A stretch of 64,000 nt of DNA from Cellvibrionaceae bacterium (GCA_021151825.1 JAGKWQ010000009.1:62001-126000); one strand, 5' to 3'; shown: positions 23,679-33,882, counted from the first letter of the stretch. Notes: a model not told the origin generated them from the sequence alone. Program-made: numbers and translations.

Positions 23679-25751
23679 TTAGCGCGCTATTTTTAACTCT
23701 TTAACCAGCGCATCCGCTTTATACACCTTTTTCAACGCTTCAGTGATTGCAGCAGGGTGAACCGAGACGGCGCGGTTCACTGCCTCATCATAAAAATAAC
23801 TGCCACCCAGCGATTGGATATTGCCGTCAAAAATCAAACCGATTAATTCACCTTTCGCGTTAATCAGCGGGCTGCCAGAATTTCCGCCTACAATATCGTT
23901 AGTGGAAACCTGATTGAAGCGGGTTTTGTGATCCAGCTTTTTCTGTGCACTCACCCAGGTATTCGCTAATTTGAAGGGATCGTATTCAGTTGCACGACCA
24001 AACAAACCACTAATATCAGTAAAAGGTTTCACCGGTGTACCACGCTCGTCCCATCCGCGGATAACACCATGGGAAAGGCGCAATGAAAAGGTGGCATCGG
24101 GATAAACCGCTGTACCTTTGAACGCAAAGCGCGCTTTGGCGAGTTGTTCAACTGCAGCCTTTTGTACGGGTTCTATTTGATGGTCATATTGTTCGCGCAG
24201 TTTGCGGCCATATTCGTCCAGTAAGCGTGCCAATTCAATGGCAGGATCATTACTGTTTTTAACCGCGGCTACACCGCCTTCCCATAATTGTTTGCGCAAA
24301 GCAGCATCGCCTAATTTACTTTGGGTTACAATTTTTTGTGCAAGTGATTCAGGTGATTCCTTACCCAGGATACGTTTAACAACGGGATTATCTACGCCCA
24401 GTTTTTCGCGCAATTTACTCAATGACCAGCTTAATTTTATTTGTTCAAATTCAGGGTAGAGTGGTGTTTCCGCAAAGAGTCCTGCTTGTGCGCCTGGCAG
24501 TGCCGCCTGGGAAAATTCACGCAAACGTTCGGCATCCGCTTTTTCGCGTTCTGTAGTGCCGCGCACTAGTGTTCTCGCCCAGGCAACCTGTTGTGACATT
24601 GAACCCATACCCAATTCGATCATGACGAAATCCAGGTACAAATTGCGCCAGGCAGTTTGGGTATTGCCAATCGTTTGCCAAGGGTTGCCGAATTGTTGCT
24701 GGCGTGTTGCATCGGCATTTACCCAATTGCGAAATGCAGTTTCATCATCGCGCTTTTGCTGCATAACCGCCGGTGATAACAGTGCCTGGAACATGCCGGT
24801 GCGCGCCTTGATACCATTTTCAACCATAGTTAATTCGGTTTGGGCAATACGCGCTTGTTCTGCCCCTTCGCGCGAATACTGTAATAGCAAACCGCGATAT
24901 TCCGACGCTAACATTAAGCGGAACGGTAAAACCAGGTCGCGTTGGGTTTCCAATTCAGTCATGGTGAGCAGGCGCTGGGTTGTGCCGGGATGCCCCAGTG
25001 TCATTACCAATTCACCTTCTTTGGCACCTTTGGGATTAATAGGGAACCAGTCTTTATTATTGATAGGTTTTCCATCAGCGTATACACGCAATAAACTCAT
25101 ATCCAGGTTGTAGCGGGGAAAATTAAAATTGTCTGGATCACCACCAAAAAATCCTGCTGCATATTCCGGCGAAAATGCGAGGCGCACATCCTGATAACGG
25201 GTGTATTGATAAACGTGATATTGGCCACCGCCATAAAGTTCCACGATATCGCAGCGGCGTTTATCACCGGCATCGCCAACGCATTCTTTTTCAATGCGCG
25301 ATTGCTCCGCTTTTTTCGCATCGCTGAATGCTTTGCCAGTCAAACCGGTTAAGGCTTTTTGCATACGCGCTGTAACATCTTCGGTTTTTTCCAAGCGATT
25401 TACTTCAACACCCGGGCATTGTTTTTCTTCATTGCGCGCTTTAGCGAGGAAACCATTATTGACGAGATCCTGCTCTTTGCTGGATAAATCTTCTACACAG
25501 GAAATAACACAGTGATGGTTGGTTAACACCAATCCATCAGGAGATACAAAAGAGCCAGAGCAACCACCGGCCAAACGCACCGCACTGCGCATGGATTTTT
25601 GTACCCATTCGGCAGTAGGTTTGAATTGGTAATTTTTTTCCAGATCGGCGTAGGGGAGGTTATCCAATGTCCACATGCCTTCAGCGGCAAATAGTGGGCT
25701 GGCCATAGTCAAACCACTTGCAATTAAAAACGCCCTTGTCGCATTTCGCAT
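23679..25751 (-). CDS. S46-family dipeptidyl-peptidase, periplasmic (DPP7-like)
   Basis: 690 residues from ATG 25751 (AGGAG 8 bp upstream); the frame to 25814 is longer without a site. Signal peptide about 1-23 (ASPLFA-A). Serine protease triad: His in VLTNHHC (about residue 80) and Ser in VGGNSGSPLIN near the C-terminus; the Asp is expected in between. Length fits the S46 family (about 700). After the Ser, the strand reads LIFDGNIQSLGG. In family members the residue after FD separates Gly (DPP7, hydrophobic P1) from Arg (DPP11, acidic P1), so DPP7-type specificity is suggested. Role: releasing dipeptides in the periplasm for nutrition. The divergent neighbour is a sigma-54 response regulator. 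Confidence 0.9.
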   Translation of the reverse strand: MRNATRAFLIASGLTMASPLFAAEGMWTLDNLPYADLEKNYQFKPTAEWVQKSMRSAVRLAGGCSGSFVSPDGLVLTNHHCVISCVEDLSSKEQDLVNNGFLAKARNEEKQCPGVEVNRLEKTEDVTARMQKALTGLTGKAFSDAKKAEQSRIEKECVGDAGDKRRCDIVELYGGGQYHVYQYTRYQDVRLAFSPEYAAGFFGGDPDNFNFPRYNLDMSLLRVYADGKPINNKDWFPINPKGAKEGELVMTLGHPGTTQRLLTMTELETQRDLVLPFRLMLASEYRGLLLQYSREGAEQARIAQTELTMVENGIKARTGMFQALLSPAVMQQKRDDETAFRNWVNADATRQQQFGNPWQTIGNTQTAWRNLYLDFVMIELGMGSMSQQVAWARTLVRGTTEREKADAERLREFSQAALPGAQAGLFAETPLYPEFEQIKLSWSLSKLREKLGVDNPVVKRILGKESPESLAQKIVTQSKLGDAALRKQLWEGGVAAVKNSNDPAIELARLLDEYGRKLREQYDHQIEPVQKAAVEQLAKARFAFKGTAVYPDATFSLRLSHGVIRGWDERGTPVKPFTDISGLFGRATEYDPFKLANTWVSAQKKLDHKTRFNQVSTNDIVGGNSGSPLINAKGELIGLIFDGNIQSLGGSYFYDEAVNRAVSVHPAAITEALKKVYKADALVKELKIAR

Positions 25752-25935
25752 ACGCAAACTCCTGCTGATAACGGTTGATGAATGAAGAGTGGCTGAAGTG
25801 TAAACCAGGAACACTAGCGCTGCCTATGTATGCGTTACTTTTTGCGCAACAGCGGTTACTGTGTCGCACAGATTTTGCTGTTAGTATGTCTGCTTGCTGT
25901 TATTGGTTTGAATAAAATAAAGAGAACTAAACCTT

Positions 25936-27315
25936 ATGTTGGGTCCGCGTATTCTGGTCATTGAAGACAATCGTGAAATTCGTATTTCTGCACATTTTGT
26001 GTTGGAAGATTTTGGCTTCCAGGTAGAAGCTCTGGACAATCCGGCGTTGGCAAAACCCTGGTTGTTGCAACATGCGACAGATTTAATTTTGCTCGATATG
26101 AACTTTGAGCGGGACACCACTTCCGGTGAAGAGGGTTTGGATTTTTTACGCTGGCTAAAGCAACAGGGAATGGACATTCCATTAGTCGCGATGACTGCCT
26201 GGTCCAATACTGAATTAGTAGTAAAAGCCATGCAATTGGGGGCAGGGGATTTTATTGAAAAGCCCTGGAATAACCAGCGTTTATATCAGGTGTTGCAACA
26301 ACAATTGCAATTGCAGCAACTCGCGCGCGGCAATCGCGCATTGCAGCAGCGGTTGGAACAATCGCAACCGGAATTGGTGTGGCGTAGCGATATTATGAAT
26401 CGCTTAATGGAACAGTTAACCGCGGTTGCTGCCAGTGAAGCGAGTATTTTATTAACTGGTGAAAACGGTACGGGGAAAAGTCATTTGGCGCGGTGGATTC
26501 ATAGTCAATCCTCGCGTACATCCCAACCCTTTATTGCCGTTAATATGGGAGCCATTCCTGAATCACTCTTTGAAAGTGAAATGTTTGGCCATAAGAAAGG
26601 TGCATTTACCGATGCGAAGGAAAATCGCATTGGCCGCTTTGAATTAGCCCAGCAGGGCAGTTTATTTCTGGACGAAATTGCGTGCATTCCCATCGCGCAG
26701 CAAAGTAAATTATTGCGTGTATTGGAATCCGGTGAATTTGAAATGCTGGGTTCCAGCCATACCCTGCGAGCTGATGTACGTTTGCTGAGTGCAACCAACG
26801 GCGATTTTAATCAATTAATTAAAGATGGGTTATTCCGGCAGGATTTATATTACCGGCTTAATACATTGGAATTTCGTGTGCCTGCATTGCGTGAACGGCC
26901 AGAAGATATTGTTGTGCTGGCTAATTATTTTATCCGCAAGCATGGTCAGCGCTATCGAAAACCCGAGCTAACATTGGCACATTGCGCACAAAAATTATTA
27001 TCTACTTATGCGTGGCCTGGAAATATTCGCGAATTAAGCCATATGATGGAGCGTGCGGTTCTCCTTGCCCAAGGTGCAGAGCTAACGGCTGCTGAATTTA
27101 ATTTACCGGGTATGACAGCCTCTATTCATAATCAAACTTTCCATAGTCAGTCTTTGCCGATGATTACCCTGGATGAAGCAGAGTTACAACTTATCCAGCA
27201 AGCGTTGGGCTATACGCAAAATAATAAACAGCATGCTGCAGATCTACTCGGTATCACCAAATCCTCACTGTACCGTCGTTTGGAAAAATATGGTTTGATA
27301 AAAGCGGGCGATTAA
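25936..27315 (+). CDS. Sigma-54-dependent response regulator (NtrC family)
   Basis: 459 residues: receiver domain 1-120 with Asp54 in ILLDMNF as phosphoacceptor and Lys in IEKPW; AAA+ domain about 145-380 with Walker A GENGTGKS (175-182) and Walker B SLFLDEI; C-terminal Fis-type helix-turn-helix about 415-459 (KQHAADLLGITKSSLYRRLEKYG). The sigma-54 contact loop reads GAFTDA (222-227) instead of GAFTGA. The kinase partner is probably the gene at 38097, and the target the ABC operon whose -24/-12 promoter and inverted repeats lie at 35942-36056. The whole group spans 25.9-39.4 kb. The start ATG has only a weak upstream site (AAAGAGAA). Confidence 0.9.
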   Translation: MLGPRILVIEDNREIRISAHFVLEDFGFQVEALDNPALAKPWLLQHATDLILLDMNFERDTTSGEEGLDFLRWLKQQGMDIPLVAMTAWSNTELVVKAMQLGAGDFIEKPWNNQRLYQVLQQQLQLQQLARGNRALQQRLEQSQPELVWRSDIMNRLMEQLTAVAASEASILLTGENGTGKSHLARWIHSQSSRTSQPFIAVNMGAIPESLFESEMFGHKKGAFTDAKENRIGRFELAQQGSLFLDEIACIPIAQQSKLLRVLESGEFEMLGSSHTLRADVRLLSATNGDFNQLIKDGLFRQDLYYRLNTLEFRVPALRERPEDIVVLANYFIRKHGQRYRKPELTLAHCAQKLLSTYAWPGNIRELSHMMERAVLLAQGAELTAAEFNLPGMTASIHNQTFHSQSLPMITLDEAELQLIQQALGYTQNNKQHAADLLGITKSSLYRRLEKYGLIKAGD

Positions 27316-27331
27316 CAGCAAGCCTGAATAT

Positions 27332-27355
27332 GGATAGGTTCTAATGAACCTATCC
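27332..27355. repeat. Perfect 10-bp inverted repeat after the response regulator
   Basis: GGATAGGTTC-TAAT-GAACCTATCC lies just past the stop codon, in the convergent space before the acyltransferase stop. It is very stable but no T-run follows, so terminator function is only possible. Confidence 0.6.
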
Positions 27356-27415
27356 GCAAATCGACACAAGGTTGCTCAACAATTATGCGAGACCAATGCA
27401 TCTCCTGTTGAGTTA

Positions 27416-28582
27416 TTATTCATTTGCCAAGCCTGTTGCATGGTTAGTTTTGTTGCGATAGTTGGATGGTACAAGTCGGGTGCGCAACTTCATAAAAGGC
27501 GTTTCCACTACTTTAAAAAGTATCCAACCGGCAACAATGCTGACCACCACAATAATTCCCATACCCAAATAACCGTCCGTACTAATTCCGAGGTTATTTA
27601 TCGGTTGCTTCAATAATTGATACAGCGGTTTATGGATCAAATAAATTGCATAAGACCAGAGCGCGAGGTTGGTAGCTCCGGGAATTTTGCAACGATATAG
27701 CCAGGACGCTGGCGACAGCGCGGCCAATACCAATAATGAAAAGCTAATAGCCAATAATGAATAACCGATGCTGGTTGTCCAGGCGCTGGTTCCTATACCA
27801 TGCTGATAATGAGTGTTCAAAAATAAATAAAATACTACTCCGCTACTGATTAAACCTGCCACAAAAAAATGATTGCCGTACAGGAGCAATTTTCCAAAGG
27901 TTATTCGATGGTAGTTTTTGATAATGGCTAACGCAATACCCGGCAGCAATTCATCAAAACGGGAGTAGCTTGGGTAATAAATAAACTCATAATAATCCAT
28001 TATATCTATTGCAGACTTTTCGTGATTATTAAACATGATTAAACGTAATAGCGCGGCAACCATAAATCCTGCCCCAAGAATAACCCACAGACGTAAGGCA
28101 TTGGATGTTTTTGATAGTGCGAGCATGCAAATCAAGGGGAACAATAAATAAAACTGCTCCTCAACACACAGTGACCATGAATGGGTAAACGTTTCTCCCG
28201 GACGCATCTCCAGATTTTGAGTAAACGTTATAAATTGCCAAAAAGGGGCGGTTGAAGTTCCACTTAATACGACGGGAAACAATAGATAAAGTGCAAATAC
28301 CACATAGTAATTTGGCAGTGTACGCAACAAGCGCCGCGCATAGAAATATTTCAATGAAAAATCTTCTTTTCGGATGTAGGCGCGCAGGATCTGGTCACCA
28401 ATCAGATAACCGCTGAGGACAAAAAACAAATCCACTCCCACCCAACCGATTCGGGTAATGAAGCCAAACAGTAATTCGTTACTGACAACACTTCGATAGT
28501 GAAAAATCAGCACCAGAATAATTGCCAATGCCCTAAGGGTATCAAGGCCTTGCAAACGGGTATTATTGAATTGATTATGCAT
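27416..28582 (-). CDS. Acyltransferase-3 family membrane protein (O-acetyltransferase type)
   Basis: 388 residues; AGGGAATAAC directly upstream of ATG 28582. It begins LQGLDTLRALAIILVLIFHY with the conserved His after the first membrane segment, then GWVGVDLFFVLSGYLIG and ARRLLRTLPNYYVVF, and HSWSLCVEEQFYLLFPL. These are the OatA/NodX-like acyltransferase-3 signature blocks. About ten membrane segments. It is the 3'-most gene on the minus strand of the ABC cluster, separated from it by about 160 bp. The sugar or peptidoglycan substrate is unknown. It differs from the acyltransferase at 22408, which is of the OpgC type. Confidence 0.88.
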   Translation of the reverse strand: MHNQFNNTRLQGLDTLRALAIILVLIFHYRSVVSNELLFGFITRIGWVGVDLFFVLSGYLIGDQILRAYIRKEDFSLKYFYARRLLRTLPNYYVVFALYLLFPVVLSGTSTAPFWQFITFTQNLEMRPGETFTHSWSLCVEEQFYLLFPLICMLALSKTSNALRLWVILGAGFMVAALLRLIMFNNHEKSAIDIMDYYEFIYYPSYSRFDELLPGIALAIIKNYHRITFGKLLLYGNHFFVAGLISSGVVFYLFLNTHYQHGIGTSAWTTSIGYSLLAISFSLLVLAALSPASWLYRCKIPGATNLALWSYAIYLIHKPLYQLLKQPINNLGISTDGYLGMGIIVVVSIVAGWILFKVVETPFMKLRTRLVPSNYRNKTNHATGLANE

Positions 28583-28740
28583 GTTATTCCCTGGGTTGAT
28601 TTTGAATGGGGGTACGTACCAAGAGTTATTTTTTACTTCCTTATGAATTGATATTTTGGGGTAACTATAATTTCCAATGCAGGTTAATACTCATACATCC
28701 TTGTATAAGTATTAATTTTCTGCGGGGGATGAACACGGTG

Positions 28741-28977
28741 TTATATAAATTGTCGGGCGCTAATTCCGATAAAAAAGCAGACTTTATCTTTTAATAAAAT
28801 TCCCAGGTTTTTCATATAAGCTTGCAGTAACGAAGAGTATTCAGCAGATGACGACTGCACTGATGTTGATAGTAAAAAACAAATCCAAAGTACTACCAGC
28901 ATCACGATTATTAAACTGTTGATTATGCTTTTTTTGTTATGAATGGCACTGGTGTTGGGCATATTATTTAATTTCAT
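28741..28977 (-). CDS. Small single-span membrane protein at end of ABC operon
   Basis: 78 residues from ATG 28977, with a strong AAGGAG site 6 bp before it that overlaps the stop region of the permease gene (10-bp gap), so translation is probably coupled. The one hydrophobic helix (SLIIVMLVVLWICFLL, about residues 19-36) is preceded by a Lys-rich N-terminus and followed by a Ser-rich and mixed tail. No known family. Good ribosome site and position argue for a real gene; it could be an accessory subunit of the FtsX-type transporter. The inverted repeat TTAATACTCATAC/GTATAAGTATTAA at 28684-28715 lies downstream. Confidence 0.6.
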   Translation of the reverse strand: MKLNNMPNTSAIHNKKSIINSLIIVMLVVLWICFLLSTSVQSSSAEYSSLLQAYMKNLGILLKDKVCFFIGISARQFI

Positions 28978-28987
28978 TTCCAGCTCC

Positions 28988-31411
28988 TTAGATTTTATTG
29001 ATGGCATCTTGTGGGCTAAGTTTGTGAACTTCCATAAGGGGAATTTTGCTCGCAAATATAACCAATGTAGAAAGGACCAGGGTTACAGTCAGCCCTATAG
29101 CGGCGATGCTCCAATAACTCATAATAATTAGCTGACTCATGATGCCGGGCAAAAATAGAGTAAAACATATTGCACCGAGTGCGAGCCCTGAACCCAATTT
29201 AATATAGGTGTCGCGCATAAAAAAATGGGTGATACGTTGATCCTCCAAACCCAATGCTTTCATGACACCGATATCATTGGTGCGTTGCAACATCACCCGC
29301 GCACTAATTGCATAAATACTAAGTGCAGACATTACAAAAGCGAGCAGCGTGGCAGGCATAAAATTAAACAATAAAATTTCAAAACGGCGGGAATTTTCGA
29401 GCAGTGCATTTTTCATACTGTATAGTTCATCCAGCGCGACACCTGAATCTATACCGCGCGCGACTTTTAATAATGGATCCACAAATTGATAAGGATCGTT
29501 TTCTGTTTTGGCGATTAAAAACATACCGCTCCACACCGGCATTATCTGTTGCATAGGGCGATAGATAGTTTCCATCCTGCTTTCAAAAAAGGATACTGGC
29601 GAGCCATACAGCAAATCCGGTGCTACACCTACAATGGTGAGCATGGGGCCGTTTTTATCCGGATTGAGGTGCATTTTTTTCCCGATTGCCGAGCCATTCG
29701 GAGAAAGTTTTTTAGCGAGTTTTGAACTCACTATAACCACCAGTTCGGAAGATTCCGTATCGGCATGGGTAAATGTTCTTCCTTCGAGTAATGGTGCCTC
29801 CAGGGTATCAAAATGATTTTCCGAAATTGGAATTTCGGTGGCTTGCAAATATCCCCCACTTTGGGTCAAGTCGACTTCAGTACTGTTAATTGTGCTCAAA
29901 TAGCTGTAAGACCCTGGAATTGCACCAGCAAAGGCAATTTTTTGCACGCCTGGAGTTCTGCTGAATTCTTGCTTGAGTTTTTCGTAGTAGCTAATTCGCT
30001 CAGCGAGTTCGGTATATTGGGTGGCTGGTAATCTGACGTAACTTATTAAAAAATTATCGGCGTTAAAACCATAATCAGTATTAATAGCGTTGTAGAACGA
30101 TGAAAAAGCAACCCCGGTAAATAGCATTAGTACAAAGGTGCAAGCAACCTGTAATGCGACAACGGAGTTCATTAATTTTCCAGCCTGATTACTAACGCCC
30201 CCTTTTTTTCCTGAGCTAAGTTGTTGATAAAAACGTTTGCTGGTAGCCATAACTACTGGAGCAATCCCGGTTATCATCCAGGTGATCAGTAAAAATAATA
30301 ATCCTGCCAGGATTACTGGTTGATTGAATGACAGCTTCCACCAGAATGGGTCCCATTCGCTCGACACAAACCCGGTCGCATATTCGATCGCGAGTGCGCA
30401 GAATAATAGTCCCAGTGCTCCTGCAATGGCATAGAGGAAAAAAGATTCAACCAGTGGCAATAACATAATTTTTCTGGTGGGAACTCCCAACGCATTTTTT
30501 ATCGCTGCCTCTTTGGCATTCGTCAACATTCGTACTATTACCAGGCTGCTTACACTAAAGCAGGACATCAGCAAAACGCAGATTGCTACCACGGTCATTA
30601 CCTGAATCATCAGCATCACCGGAACGGCACGTGAACGCGTTACTGTTTCAACTTTGGTGGATTTCCCCCTATAAATTTTATTGTGATCACGTTCGAGTTC
30701 CGCTGCCAAACCCCTGAATTCCTGATCAGCCTGGGCTACTGAAACACCGGGTTTTAATTTGCCAATAATTCCCAGCCACCCCTCTACCGCATCAGCCGTA
30801 CTTTGCGATGGTACATAGGAAAGCCATGCCGCTGAATTAACCGGAAAGCGAAAACCTTCACGCATAACGCCAGTCAGGATGGTGGAGTTTCCATCTACTT
30901 GTATACTGCGCCCGATGACTGATGGGTCGCCCTGGAAAATTTTTTTCCAGGCCTCATAACTAAGAACTATTGCCGGCGTAGCATTCGGTAAGTCATCGCT
31001 GGGTAATAATGTGCGGCCAAGCAGTGGTGGTTCAGCTGTCAATTCAAATAATGAAGATGTGGTTCCCATTCCCCATAGCTGATGTGTGCTGCTTTCCGTC
31101 GCAATAGTAAAACCACGTTCTTCCACCGTAGTGAAAAGATCAAGCGATGTTTGTCGCTGTTGAAAATAGTGCGCATCGTAATTTTGTAAACCGCCATTCA
31201 AACGCTGGCGATCACGTTCATAGCGGCTGGCGTAAACAATCTTGTCACCATTCGCGAAGGGTAGATCGGTTAACAGGCGAGTGTGTACCTGGGCATATAA
31301 AAACAATGAAATAGCAAGACCAAATGAAATCGCCATCACGATAATAAATGTGTATTTTTTATCTTTATATAAGCGTACAGCCGCTTGTTTTACATCAAAC
31401 ATATTTACCAT
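28988..31411 (-). CDS. FtsX-like ABC permease of MacB/ADOP type, copy 2
   Basis: 807 residues. An N-terminal membrane helix (FIIVMAISFGLAISLFLYAQV) precedes a large periplasmic MacB_PCD-type domain (about 50-260: LLGRTLLPSDDLPNATPAIVLS, GVMREGFRFPV), then an FtsX block of three helices, a second periplasmic domain with EAPLLEGRTFTH, and a final FtsX block (LQRTNDIGVMKALGLEDQRI). Each half thus has a periplasmic domain and a membrane set. It is a close paralogue of the next upstream gene, of identical length and with the same start and end residues (MVN..FDVKQA, SPQDAINKI versus SPNDAINKI), pointing to tandem duplication. A single ATPase and a single adaptor upstream could serve a heterodimer. 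Confidence 0.9.
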   Translation of the reverse strand: MVNMFDVKQAAVRLYKDKKYTFIIVMAISFGLAISLFLYAQVHTRLLTDLPFANGDKIVYASRYERDRQRLNGGLQNYDAHYFQQRQTSLDLFTTVEERGFTIATESSTHQLWGMGTTSSLFELTAEPPLLGRTLLPSDDLPNATPAIVLSYEAWKKIFQGDPSVIGRSIQVDGNSTILTGVMREGFRFPVNSAAWLSYVPSQSTADAVEGWLGIIGKLKPGVSVAQADQEFRGLAAELERDHNKIYRGKSTKVETVTRSRAVPVMLMIQVMTVVAICVLLMSCFSVSSLVIVRMLTNAKEAAIKNALGVPTRKIMLLPLVESFFLYAIAGALGLLFCALAIEYATGFVSSEWDPFWWKLSFNQPVILAGLLFLLITWMITGIAPVVMATSKRFYQQLSSGKKGGVSNQAGKLMNSVVALQVACTFVLMLFTGVAFSSFYNAINTDYGFNADNFLISYVRLPATQYTELAERISYYEKLKQEFSRTPGVQKIAFAGAIPGSYSYLSTINSTEVDLTQSGGYLQATEIPISENHFDTLEAPLLEGRTFTHADTESSELVVIVSSKLAKKLSPNGSAIGKKMHLNPDKNGPMLTIVGVAPDLLYGSPVSFFESRMETIYRPMQQIMPVWSGMFLIAKTENDPYQFVDPLLKVARGIDSGVALDELYSMKNALLENSRRFEILLFNFMPATLLAFVMSALSIYAISARVMLQRTNDIGVMKALGLEDQRITHFFMRDTYIKLGSGLALGAICFTLFLPGIMSQLIIMSYWSIAAIGLTVTLVLSTLVIFASKIPLMEVHKLSPQDAINKI

Positions 31412-31458
31412 AAACGACTCTTTTTAATATTCTGTATCCCATTTTTAACGGCACAGTG

Positions 31459-33882
31459 TCAGATTTTGTTGATGGCATCATTCGGACTAAGTTTATGTGC
31501 ATCATGTAAGGGAATACGGCTTGCATATATCACGAGTGCCGAGAGCGTCATAATTACTAGCAGGGTAATTACTGCAATATTCCAATAGCTCACAATCAGT
31601 AACTGGCTTACCACATGGGGGAAGAACATTACTGAAAATATTGTTCCCAGGGTTAAACCGGCTCCGAGTTTTATATGGGTGTCACGCATAAAAATTCTGG
31701 TAATTTTTTGGTCATTCAAGCCCAATGCTTTCATCACTCCTATATCGTTAGTGCGTTGAAGCATTATTCTTGTACTGATTGCATAAATACTTAATGCCGA
31801 TAATACGAACGCGAGCAATGTTGCAGGCATAAAGTTATAAAGCAATTGTTGAAAGCGACTGGCATTCGTACTGAGTGCATCGTTCATGCTGGCCGGTTCT
31901 TCCATTGCCACACCGGGGTCAATTGTTCGTGCAGTTTTTAACAAGGGGGCGACCAATTGATAAGGATCAGTATCGGTTTTTATAATCAGGTTCATGCCAT
32001 CCCACACCGGCATTATTTGTTTGGCTGGTCGATATATTGCTTCATAGGGAATTCGATAGAAGGATAATGGCGGGCCGTAAACCAGATCTGTGGCTACACC
32101 GACAACTGTTAATAACGGACCCTTTTTATCCGGGTTCAAATGAATTTTTTTACCTATGGCCGATCCATCCGGTGCCAACTTTTTCGCGAGCCGCGCGGAA
32201 ACAATCACGGTTTGTTCTGCACTTTCACTATCCAGATGGTTAAATGCGCGTCCTTCCAATATAGGTGCGCCCAATGTTTTGAAATAATTTCCTGCAATGG
32301 GTATCTCGATTACATGCATATAACCGCCGGCTTGCGATAAGTCGATATCCGTTCCGCTGATCATACTTAAATATCCACCACCGCCCGGCCGGGCAGATGC
32401 GTAAGTTACATGCTTTACTCCTTGAAGCCTGCTTATTTCCTGGGCCAGGTTTTCATAATAACTATTGCGATCTTTTAACTCTGCATAATTGGATTCCGGC
32501 AACCGAATGTAGGTGACTAAAAAATTATCGCTGTCAAAACCGTAATCATTATTGAGCACTGAGTAAAACGAAGAAAATGCAATGCCGGTAAAAAGCATTA
32601 ATACCAGGGTACAAGCAACCTGCATGGCAACCACAGAGTTCATCAACTGTCCGGATTGATTACTGGCGCCACCTTTTTTTCCGGAGTTGAGGTGATGGTA
32701 AAAACGTTTGTTTGTTGCCATTAATATCGGCACCAAGCCGGTGATCATCCAGGCAACTAAAATAAAGGCGACGCCGGTAATAATTAAATGCGTATTGAAT
32801 ACCGGTTGCCACCAGAAGGGGTCCCACTGTAAAAGAATAAATCCACTCGCATATTTAATCGCCAGTGCACATAGCAATAACCCGATCATGCCGGAAAATA
32901 CGTAAAGCAAAAACGATTCAACCAACGGCAATAACATAATATTTCGTACTGGAATTCCCAGCGCATTTTTTATTGCTGCTTCTTTAATATTGCTGAGCAT
33001 GCGCACAATGACGAGGCTGGTAACGCTGAAGCAAGACATCAATAACACGCTAATTGCAACGGCGCTCATCATCTGGATAATCAGCTTTGCAGGCGCGGCG
33101 CGCGCGCTGGTATATTTTTGAACGCGAATGGATTTTCCGAGATAAGTTTGTGGATAATCTTTTTCTATTTCAGCGGCAAAATGTTTGAATTCTTCGTCTG
33201 CCTGCGCAACACTTACGTCCGGTTTTAGTTTGGCCAGAATCGCCAGCCAACCTTCAAACTCCTTGCCCTGTATGTGCGCAGGATTGTAGGCGAGCCAGGC
33301 TTCATGATTTAGCGGGAAGCGAAAACCGGTATCCATAACCCCGACCACGGTGGTCGGGGTTCCATCCACTTTAATCTGGCGGCCAATGATTGCAGGATCT
33401 TGCTGAAACAATCGATTCCAAAGTGAATGGCTAATCACAATCACCGGTGCCGCATTCGGTAAATCATCTTCCGCAATTAATGTGCGGCCCAATAATGGTG
33501 CTGCATTTGCAATTTTGAACAGTGGCGATGTAGTTGCAACTCCTATCACTTGTTGGGTGCTGCTGCTGGTCGCGATGGTAAAGGTGCGGTTTTCAATACT
33601 GGCAATATTTTCCAGCGTTGTCTGGCGCTGTTGCACATAGTTCACATCATAATTAAGCAGGCCACCATCCAACCGTTGCAGATTGCGTTCATAGCGGCTG
33701 ACATAGACAATTTTTTCACCGTCGACAAAAGGCAATTCAGCCAGCAGGCGTGTATGCACTTGCGCGTATAAAAATAATGAGGTCGCCAAACCCAGCGAAA
33801 TTGATAATAAAACGATCAGCGTATATTTTTTATCTTTATACAAACGTACTATCGCTTGCTTTACATCAAATAGGTTAACCAT
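31459..33882 (-). CDS. FtsX-like ABC permease of MacB/ADOP type, copy 1
   Basis: 807 residues with the same layout as its downstream paralogue: N-terminal helix, MacB_PCD-like periplasmic domain, FtsX helices around 280-400, second periplasmic domain with GAPILEGRAFNH, and C-terminal FtsX helices with the LQRTNDIGVMKALGLNDQKI loop. It sits 57 bp after the ATPase gene. MacB-type systems move substrates such as lipoproteins, peptides, siderophores or antimicrobial molecules from periplasm to outside or extract them from the membrane; the substrate here is unknown. The sigma-54 control suggests an envelope-stress or surface-induced role. The start is ATG 33882. Confidence 0.9.
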   Translation of the reverse strand: MVNLFDVKQAIVRLYKDKKYTLIVLLSISLGLATSLFLYAQVHTRLLAELPFVDGEKIVYVSRYERNLQRLDGGLLNYDVNYVQQRQTTLENIASIENRTFTIATSSSTQQVIGVATTSPLFKIANAAPLLGRTLIAEDDLPNAAPVIVISHSLWNRLFQQDPAIIGRQIKVDGTPTTVVGVMDTGFRFPLNHEAWLAYNPAHIQGKEFEGWLAILAKLKPDVSVAQADEEFKHFAAEIEKDYPQTYLGKSIRVQKYTSARAAPAKLIIQMMSAVAISVLLMSCFSVTSLVIVRMLSNIKEAAIKNALGIPVRNIMLLPLVESFLLYVFSGMIGLLLCALAIKYASGFILLQWDPFWWQPVFNTHLIITGVAFILVAWMITGLVPILMATNKRFYHHLNSGKKGGASNQSGQLMNSVVAMQVACTLVLMLFTGIAFSSFYSVLNNDYGFDSDNFLVTYIRLPESNYAELKDRNSYYENLAQEISRLQGVKHVTYASARPGGGGYLSMISGTDIDLSQAGGYMHVIEIPIAGNYFKTLGAPILEGRAFNHLDSESAEQTVIVSARLAKKLAPDGSAIGKKIHLNPDKKGPLLTVVGVATDLVYGPPLSFYRIPYEAIYRPAKQIMPVWDGMNLIIKTDTDPYQLVAPLLKTARTIDPGVAMEEPASMNDALSTNASRFQQLLYNFMPATLLAFVLSALSIYAISTRIMLQRTNDIGVMKALGLNDQKITRIFMRDTHIKLGAGLTLGTIFSVMFFPHVVSQLLIVSYWNIAVITLLVIMTLSALVIYASRIPLHDAHKLSPNDAINKI

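Noticed and set aside
28684..28715. Inverted repeat TTAATACTCATAC/GTATAAGTATTAA after the small membrane protein gene
   Set aside because: Considered as terminator of the ABC operon, but no T-run follows on the minus strand; left unassigned.
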